Shown here in pieces: positions 56,681 to 64,000 of a stretch of DNA of 64,000 nucleotides (its first letter is position 1; each line of letters begins with the position of its first letter). The notes beneath the pieces are model-generated. The model searched no databases. It was not told the DNA's origin and saw nothing but the letters and a program-made list of their open reading frames with translations. Source of the stretch: Gnetum montanum (taxonomy: Eukaryota > Streptophyta > Gnetopsida > Gnetales > Gnetaceae). A program made the translations under genes and the position numbers. The stretch lies in NCBI GenBank assembly GCA_015680685.1, contig MNCI01015561.1, forward strand, positions 670,057-734,056. The letters run 5' to 3'.

Positions 56681-57444
56681 GAGAGCAGTGTCAACTAGTT
56701 CTCATTCTGTGACTTTGTGATTCATCCTCTTTTTATTCTACAAAAGCTCTAGGCCTTAAGATCTATCTATGTATGAAGTCTCTTATATTCCTTCTAAGGT
56801 CTTCTACTAGAGTTGACTTTAAATTTATGTTGGCAAGATCTTTAATATGTATTACTCGTGTCTGGGAGTGAGATCCATGAGTCTGATAGAACTTTAAGGG
56901 TCTTTTATCTCTTCTAGGACAAATGTTTGAGGTACTTTCTTTTACTTTTCATGTTCATGGTGTGTCTCCATGATGTCATCCCTTCTTGCTCAAGCCTTTG
57001 TTGGTTGGTATGGCCTTGTCATATCCTTTGTGACTTGATAGCTCTCTTGTTCATGAGTTAGGTTGGCCTTCATGAGGGCTACTTAAAACATCAATGGTAT
57101 GGAATGTTCTAGTGGAAAAACTATCTTGCCTTACAAGTCTCTCCATTTGAGTTGTTTATCCTAGTGAAGAATGAATGTGGAATCAAGATAGCATGGGTTA
57201 GCATGAGCATTTGCAATTCTTTTTTACATTGGTGCACTCCAATCCTATTCATTATGTGTTCTGTCATGACTTCTTTGAACTTCTTTAGCAAGTGATGATT
57301 TTTCTCTAAGTGTGAAAACCACGTTATATTCTTGAGACTTGAGTGTGTGTGTATATGTATTATTAAGTTTGATTAAATATGTGAGGAATGAACTTTGTAA
57401 TTTTTGATGCACTGAACTTTTTAAGATCAATTACTAAGCATACA

Positions 57445-57462
57445 CTGACACATCCCTAGCAA
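57445..57462 (-). promoter_or_regulatory. Primer-site-like motif of element 1
   Basis: TTGCTAGGGATGTGTCAG on the minus strand directly follows LTR C. It may be a decayed form of the GTTGCCGGGGA primer region of Athila/Tat elements, and it recurs at 63533 and at 41205. Confidence 0.5.
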
Positions 57463-58335
57463 TAGCATCAATGATGGATGGTGGTGTATCAAAACACTCT
57501 ACCATAAGTCACAAGTGTTCATGTGCAACCAGATCATAATGCTTGGATGGATAATATAAGTGTGCTAGGAGTTGATATTAAGTTCGTGATCATTGTCTTT
57601 TCACTTTGATTTAGTGAGATCTGAGTGTATGGTTTAACTCATAGTGAGGCATATGATAAGTGATGTTTTAAGGCTCAAATGACTTCTAATGGTAAACATG
57701 ATTAACAATAGAATTAAAGTCTAAGTCTAAGTAATACAGAAATAGAAATCTATTCTATCCTAGCAGTAATGAGTATTTGGTCTTGGCTTGCTAGTCACGT
57801 CTTAAGCTTATGTAATTGTCACTAGGATTACCAAGTGGAATCACTATTCAGCAAATCAAGTGAGACCACTCCTGGGTTACCAAATAATTACACTTAAATG
57901 CTTAAAACTAGTTGTAGTCATTCTGCTTAACTAATAAGCATGAAAAATAAAATACTTTGGAATGTAAATGATTAAGCTAAAAAAAAAGTAAAATTATGCT
58001 ACTTAAACAAAATAACAAAAGAACTAATGGAATGTTGCAATGATGAAAAATAGGCTTGCTCTTTATGTATAATTTACTCAAATAAAGACTTTGTTTACCT
58101 ACTTAATACCACACTGCAAGCAGTTACTCTATCACTAAGACTATGAAATAAAACTTCAAGAGTTTAGATAAGAGTTGGCAAAAAATTATTGTTGCTTGTA
58201 TGTCTAAGTGTTAGTATTTGTAGGATTGCATAGCTTCTAAGGCATCGTATCAATGATGATGTAGCATGGGCTATGATATTTTAGTTATTATATCATTGAT
58301 ATGATATTGTAAATACAAATATCACATTTGATTAA
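57463..58335 (-). repeat. Tat/Athila-like LTR (copy C), 5' LTR of element 1
   Basis: Related to copies A, B and E. At its left edge the minus strand reads TTGCTAGGGATGTG, the same primer-site-like motif as next to LTR E, so it is the 5' LTR of the Gag-Pol region on its left. Its GATATC array is decayed (TGATATGATATTGTAAATAC near 58300). Its right edge abuts element 2's integrase at about 58335. Confidence 0.75.
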
Positions 58336-58720
58336 AAAATGATTTTACTATGGTTGATGAGTTGCATGAAATCAATGCCCCAAAGAGCAATAGGCTCTAG
58401 TGGTTGGATCCACTGTTAAGACCCTTCCATTTGTACAGTCATCCCTTCATCTTGTTGGTAGCACTCATATGAATTAGAGAAATGATGGTTGTCCCTAAAG
58501 ATTATTGGCCATTAGTATCCTACCATGAATATTTTGATGGCCATCCTCCTTCTTGCGTAATGACCCCCACAAGGACTCTCATGATCATCTTGGAGGATCC
58601 ATAGTTGATTAGCATTGGGTATTCACCATCACACAAAGTCATTAAAAAAAACCTTGTAAAGGTTACCCTTGATTTTCATGTAATGCTTAGCTTGCTAAAG
58701 AAACTATTATTTCTTCTTGT
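58336..58720 (-). pseudogene. Tat-like element 2: integrase, truncated
   Basis: The minus strand reads GHYARRRMAIKIFMVGY, WPIIFRDNHHFSNSYECYQQ and LEPIALWGIDFMQLINHSK, the HHCC region and the first catalytic Asp block (WGIDFMG). The frame ends where LTR C begins, so the downstream two thirds of the integrase are missing. Confidence 0.82.
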
Positions 58721-58859
58721 TATCTCATTATTGAGGTGTCTCTTGAGTGAGTAGGTAAGAGAGGAATTCCTTGCATCAATTAGGATCTTCAAGATTTTGC
58801 ACTTCAGGAACTTTTACAAAGAGGAGTTTCTTTGAAAATTATTCAAATAAATATCCTTC

Positions 58860-60000
58860 ATCCTCTTTGTTGTCCCATCATAACTAAGATAAGTGGTCAG
58901 TGACAATGTTCTTGATTTTCTTTTAGTTCACTATTGTAAGGTTGAGCTCTTGTAGAATTACTAGCCATCATATAAGATGAGGGCTCACCATTAGCTTGTT
59001 CATGAGAAACTTGATGGCATTATGGTCCATGTGCATAAAACTTTGATATCCAAGCACATAGTGCCTAAATTTCTCTAAGGCATTCCATGAGCTCTTTCTC
59101 TATGGTGATGTAGTTTAACCATGCTCCCATAATACTTTTGTTTACACAATGGATGTAGTAGGGATATTTTTGATCATCCAATTATGTAAGCATGACCCCC
59201 AAAGCATAATTTGATGCATAATTCATGATGTGAAAAGGTCTAAAATAATTAGGAGCATGTAGAATAGGAGTTTCTATGATCTTTTATTTTAACTATTGGA
59301 ATGATAAATCCCATTCTTTGGTTTAGTTGAATGATGCATCCTTCTTTGTGAGCTCAACCAACGAGTTAGCAATTTCCAAAAAGGTCTTGATGAAGAATTA
59401 GTAACAACAAGTGTATCCAATGAATGAACTTACATGTTTCATGACTTTAGGTTGCCTAGTTATTTCTTAGATGACTTGTACCTTTTTGGGTCTACTTCAA
59501 TTATTTTTTCTAAAATTATGTGCCCCAACACTATGCCTTCTTGGATCATCAGTTGGCCTTTTTATCAGTTGAGCTTCTGGTTAGTCTCCACACATAGTTG
59601 AAGCAATTGTTCAAGATGGTCCAAGGCTTGCTCAAATGTGGTACCATAGGTGGAGAAGTCATCCAAGAGACTTCTACCCTACTACCAGTCTACTATTGAA
59701 AGATGTTGAGAACCAAATGTTGAAAGGTAGCAAGAATATTGTATGGGTCAAAAGACATCTATTTTTTTTATGCAAAAGTGCCACAAGGACTTATGAATAT
59801 AATTTTGGCCTGGTTCTTTGGTGTAATCTGAATTTGGTTATGGCCACTATATCCATTTAGAAAGCTATAATAACAATTTCCTACTATGGTGTTCAACACT
59901 TGGTCAATAAATGGCAACAAAAAATGATCCTTAAAAGTTTCCATGTTCAATAACTGGAAATCTATCCAAATTATTTACTTCCAATTTTTTTACCATCTTC
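58860..60000 (-). pseudogene. Tat-like element 2: reverse transcriptase and RNase H
   Basis: HFLLPFIDQVLNTIVG, YYSFLNGYSGHNQIQITPKN and IIFISPCGTFA (59935-59768) are RT blocks with FLNGYSG for the usual FLDGYSG, so the first catalytic Asp is Asn. Further on come VDDFSTYG-like text near 59640, and RNase H with VYALEKFRH-like and ILQELNLTIVN-like text near 59090-58920. Stops are frequent. Confidence 0.85.
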
Positions 60001-60830
60001 AATAGCTTCTATTTCCATTTTAGAGTAAGTTTGACATTGATGATTATGAGCTTGTCATTATTAAGAAAAACATATTCTAAATTTTCTGGTAAAGCTTTCA
60101 GTTCAAGAAGCTCATGCTTCAAGTGATCAGGGATTTCCAACTCTTCCCAATCCATTTTAATTTGTGTATGTGAGAGTTGGTGATGAAGTTGCTCCATTTC
60201 ATCCATGTTCTTAAGATAGTTGCTTGTAAGGCTTACCAAGGGTTTCATTCATATGGTAGATTTAGCTTGATGATCTATTATTAGCCATGGGGTACCTTCT
60301 TATTTTGTGACTACTGCATATAGACACCTCCAAATTACTATTGTTTTAGCATACTAATTGCATGTTGAAATTAATGTACCCTTCACTATCCATATTTTCT
60401 GCAAATAATAGCACCTTGTATCATTGTATGTGATGCATAGAACCCTCTTCTTCTCTATCTTGCCAAATTTATTTTCCTTGAAGATTTTCAAGGAAAGGTC
60501 TTAAATTTCCATTTTAGTATTGATAGTACTTAGCCATGCGCCTTCGATAATGATAGGAAAGTCCCCTTTACAATTCTCCACATGAATTACTAGGAAATCT
60601 GGAGGATGGGACCACCCACAAATGGTGGTCACAGTGCCCTTCACTAGTCTCAAAGGAATAGTGATGGACTGATCTACCAACTTTAAGAGGAGGTAGGTTT
60701 TAGGTCTCATATATTTCTTTGAATATTAAGTTCACCTTAGAACCTGAGTCCAAGAAAGCTTTACATGGATCATTTCATGCAATTTATAAATAAATGAAGG
60801 GACTTTGAGGATTAGATCATTTCGTTGGAA
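60000..60830 (-). pseudogene. Tat-like element 2: protease-RT linker
   Basis: PLRLVKGTVTTICGWSHPPD and FPIIIEGAWLSTINTKMEI (60651-60501) correspond to the post-protease block seen in element 1. IPDHLKHELLELKALPENLE and YVFLNNDKLIIIN (60138-60025) match the P.HL+Y.FLG.…PVII region before the RT. Confidence 0.75.
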
Positions 60831-62300
60831 GATGACCAACCTTTATCTAATCTATGAACATTAGGGATCCTTTGATTTAAAAGCAACTTGAGGGTACTAT
60901 TAGAGGTAGAGAAGGTAGGGTTAATAGCCATATATGTTTGCAAGAGTTTTGTGGGGCTATTTATGCTAAAGAACAATCTCTTATAATTTTTTTGTTTAGA
61001 ACCACTTGGATGAACATCCAACTATAAATTCATTACCCTTGTAGTGTTTTGCTACTGTGGCTATGGTAGAATTTTTTCTGCATAAGTGGAGTAGGTGGCA
61101 AGGATGTGGTTGTAGATGGTGTATAAGCTATTGAGGGAAATAGAGGATGGAAAGGAAAAGGAGACTTCCTCTTGGAGAAGGTGCTCTATAATATTCTAGA
61201 GGGTCGTGGTGGTGAAAGAAGGAAGCATGGCTAGATGAGTCATGAGGAGATATAGGCTATTAGATATAGTATCCACAGGAGTCTGGTTGATTGTAAGAAT
61301 ATTACTACTACAGTGGTGGCATCCTTGATGACTATGTGTGTTGCCACTACTTGTACTGCTTCTAAGATTGAGGAGGTGCTCCACTTAGATAATACATTGA
61401 TTGGTGGAATTATTGTCCATAGTTGACTTATGAATAATGTAACTACTTAGGTGCTTGTCCCCTTGCTAATTTGGAATTTAGAGAATACATTGTAGATTCT
61501 TTAGGATAACATTCCTTGGGATATTCATAGTGAAAAATGTCACATCCTTCATTATTTGTTTAATAATCTAAAACCTCTTTGACTATTGCAACTATATCAA
61601 TTTTTTGATGGTATCCCTTCTTTGTATCCTTCTTTATTCTCCTTTCTTGATGACTACTCAATTTGTTCTTTCCTCTATAATTTTTAGAGTTGTTTGAAAC
61701 TTCTTGTTTAAGGAGTTTCATAATTTGTCCATCTTGGCCAATATCTTAGTGACAAATTTTTGTATCAACAAGGTCTTCCTTTATACCATTTCATCAAGTG
61801 ATGCCTCCTACTTTGAGTCATAGAAATATATCTTTCTTTTATAAATTGAGGGGTTCCTATTATACTCCTATGTACTTTCATGCTTTTTTAGCTTCCCTTC
61901 TTCTTTAGCCATCTGGTCTATCAACCTTTGGATTTGATGGACCCTCATTTCATAAAGTCTTCCTTGGGCATAGATCCCAAGTATTTTCCTAGTCTTATTT
62001 TTGAGTCCATATACAATATGATGAAGCTATTCCCTTTGGGAATATCCATGGCTTATGCATTGATGTAATAGAGAGTAGTACCTATCCAAAGCTACACCCA
62101 AGGAATCATGATTTTCCTACTTCCATCCTTGGATCTATCTCTATAAGTTAGACACTCTAAATTATGTTTGGTATTTTTTGTTGAGAAATTCCAACATAGT
62201 ACTCCATTGGTGAATAGATTCTGGTTCCGAGAATGGATACAAATCTTCTGCTTCCTTGGTGAGTATCCTTGGGAATAATTTGAACTTCTATGATTCATTC
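60830..62300 (-). pseudogene. Tat-like element 2: Gag middle and C-terminus
   Basis: Degenerate Gag text follows the N-terminal ORF, including FLNKKYQT-like and SHGYSQRE-like pieces near 62030-62190, corresponding to the LN+F and +.L.QCP blocks, and a CDIFHYEYP-like cysteine region near 61530. No intact zinc knuckle. Confidence 0.55.
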
Positions 62301-62652
62301 TCTATGTTTTTCAAGGCACAAACATCATGAAATTCTTGGAGATGATTCTAAGGATTTGAAATATATTCCCCCTCAAATCTGTAGATATTTTTCATATCCA
62401 ACCTTTTAATTCTGGTATCTATCTTTTGGTTGCCTTATTCAAATTCTTACTATCTTTGAAATGTTAAACATGTTTCTGGTAGTTGGTAGAGGCTCATCAT
62501 AGTCATGAATATCATGGTGTCTCTTTAATGTTCATGGTATCTATGACGAGTTCTACTATGCATTCACTCCTACGATGTTTTTCTTCCCCCTGTGGTTGTC
62601 TTTGACCATGGTCTTGATCATCCTGGTGAGATCTACATTCATCTCTATCCCA

Positions 62653-62895
62653 TCATTTATCCTCATCATGGTCTTGACTATTTCTCCTTTTATCATGGCT
62701 TTTATTCCTCCTATTAGAGTTTGATGATGAAGACGAAGAGGATGATGAGGGTGAAGAAGGAGAACTAGGGGAATAATGCTTGTTAGGTCCTCTCTTTTGA
62801 TTTCTACTCAAATCCTTGTGCTTTTCTTTGTCTTTCCTTTGATCATTATCCTTTCCCTTAGATGAATGGCTAGGATTTTTATCCTTTGAGGCCAT
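62653..62895 (-). pseudogene. Tat-like element 2: Gag N-terminal low-complexity start
   Basis: The ATG at 62895 opens 80 codons: MASKDKNPSHSSKGKDNDQR, Lys/Asp-rich, then a Ser/Pro run, then Arg/Asp/His repeats. It is a plausible natural start for the polyprotein because it is the first open frame downstream of LTR E. A related Arg/Ser/Asp-rich start is near 56655 in element 1. Confidence 0.55.
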
Positions 62896-63532
62896 TTGGT
62901 CTTAAGACCTTATCTTCACATCACCAAGGTTTTTCAAAGTTGGCTATAACCTTTGGTTAAGGATCTCCTTATCAACAAAAAGGAGGAGAAACTATGTATT
63001 AGGATTGGCCAGAAAAAATCCTTTTTCTTTTTGTGCTATTACAAGAATAAATCCATTGAGATCCTCTTACCATTAGAAGCCTCATATCATGCTTTCATGT
63101 ATTAATCTTTCTTTCACTAGGCATCAGTGAGTTGATAGTTCCTATAGGTGTAGTCTTGGACTTGGTATTTTGAATTAAATGTAGTGATGCATAGCCTGAT
63201 GAGATTGGTCATCAACATGGTGGAAATAGATCGATATGAAGGTAACACAATGTTTCCTTCCATGTTCCTTCAATGAATTTGTTCATCTTGATAAAGGATG
63301 AAAGTGAAAGTCGAATTTTAAGGATTTCAATGAGAATACATAACCCTTAATTATTGGGACTTCTTTGATGTCCTTTATTTTTGACTAGATTCTTCTGTAT
63401 GTGATGGAGATTCATTCCTATGAGACGATGCCATATTAGTGTTAAATAATTAGTATGCCTTAATATTTTTAACAACATCTTTATATGAATCACAGTTTAC
63501 TTCTAATTAGCACACTTAGCCAAACTAGAATT
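62896..63532 (-). other. 5' untranslated leader of element 2
   Basis: Sits between primer site and Gag start. No coding sequence seen. Homologous in part to 56690-57440 of element 1. Confidence 0.5.
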
Positions 63533-63540
63533 TCTAGCAA

Positions 63541-64000
63541 TGGTTCTAATGATGAGTAGCATGTATTCCTTGCATCCAACCACATGAATCACAAGCATGC
63601 ACTAGTAATTTGATCTAATTCCATAGACCTATTTCCTAAGTCTACCTATTGTCTTAAACTATGAAACAAAGCATTGTATGATTGTTGTCTTCATAACTCA
63701 CACTTGTACTATTAGTTCATATAGTTAAATATGAGTTAATGCACATGATGTGTATTTTTATAGGTGTTTATATATATAAGTAAATGAAGGTTTAATAGTT
63801 AATTATTTAACTACTTAGCTAAGCTAGTGACTAACTATCCTAACATATGTAGCTATTCCCACTACCTGTACACATCCTAAACTCATATCAACACTACTGG
63901 GTTACTAAGTGAACATTATTGAGTGTACCAAATATTCATTACTTGGATACCAAGTGCAATATGTTATGCTTCAAAGTGGTTGTGCTTATGTATTTATAAT
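63541..64000 (-). repeat. Tat/Athila-like LTR (copy E), cut by window end
   Basis: 5' LTR of element 2. It begins (plus-strand left edge) TGGTTCTAATGATGAG after TTGCTAGAAAT (minus strand) at 63530-63540, and its last 110 bases closely match 47420-47530 in LTR D. The promoter part lies beyond the window. Confidence 0.75.

Noticed and set aside
1-64000. CRISPR arrays, operons, bacterial promoters or riboswitches
   Set aside because: The window is plant nuclear DNA. The repeats found are LTRs, SINEs and microsatellites, with no spaced short repeats of CRISPR type.

Overview
This window looks like nuclear DNA of a seed plant with a large, repeat-filled genome. It is AT-rich, almost all recognisable coding sequence belongs to old broken retrotransposons, and the one host gene has a 4.4-kb intron full of repeats. 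A gymnosperm would fit, but the sequence alone does not prove it. I saw no bacterial, organellar or CRISPR-like sequence.

Layout. 1-782: start of a minus-strand LTR next to a Ty3/gypsy protease fragment. 783-7425: a complete but decayed Ty3/gypsy chromovirus with two LTRs, PBS, PPT and a perfect 5-bp target duplication (TCTTG). 7.4-15.9 kb: low-gene sequence with two inverted copies of a coiled-coil pseudogene carried antisense in an LTR-type element, plus two very short SINE-like insertions. 15.95-22.13 kb: the last four exons (159 codons) of a host gene on the plus strand. Its first visible intron holds a GC-rich island (17.3-19.24 kb) encoding an unusual protein that ends in a J-domain, followed by a 535-N gap. 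The same intron holds a 181-bp SINE with a 16-bp target duplication. 24-29.7 kb: an L1-type LINE on the minus strand. 29.67-34.66 kb: a Ty1/copia element on the minus strand, next to the LINE's upstream part. 36-42.4 kb: a second minus-strand LINE split by a 2.75-kb LTR (38451-41204). 43.25-44.21 kb: an LTR with a cluster of AGATGTCT-type motifs. 44.6-64 kb: minus-strand Tat/Athila-like gypsy elements with at least five related LTRs. Two of the LTRs carry GATATC palindromes upstream of the TATA box. Two pol-bearing copies (51.9-56.7 and 58.3-62.9 kb) share the LTR between them.

The most interesting items are the GC-rich ORF combining a plant-transposon-like N-terminus, a coiled coil and an HPD-containing J-domain; the chimeric assembly around it; and the palindromic promoter repeats in the Tat-like LTRs. 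Most retroelement frames carry many stops and frameshifts, so none of the TE proteins is expected to be functional. Boundaries given as approximate were placed by eye.
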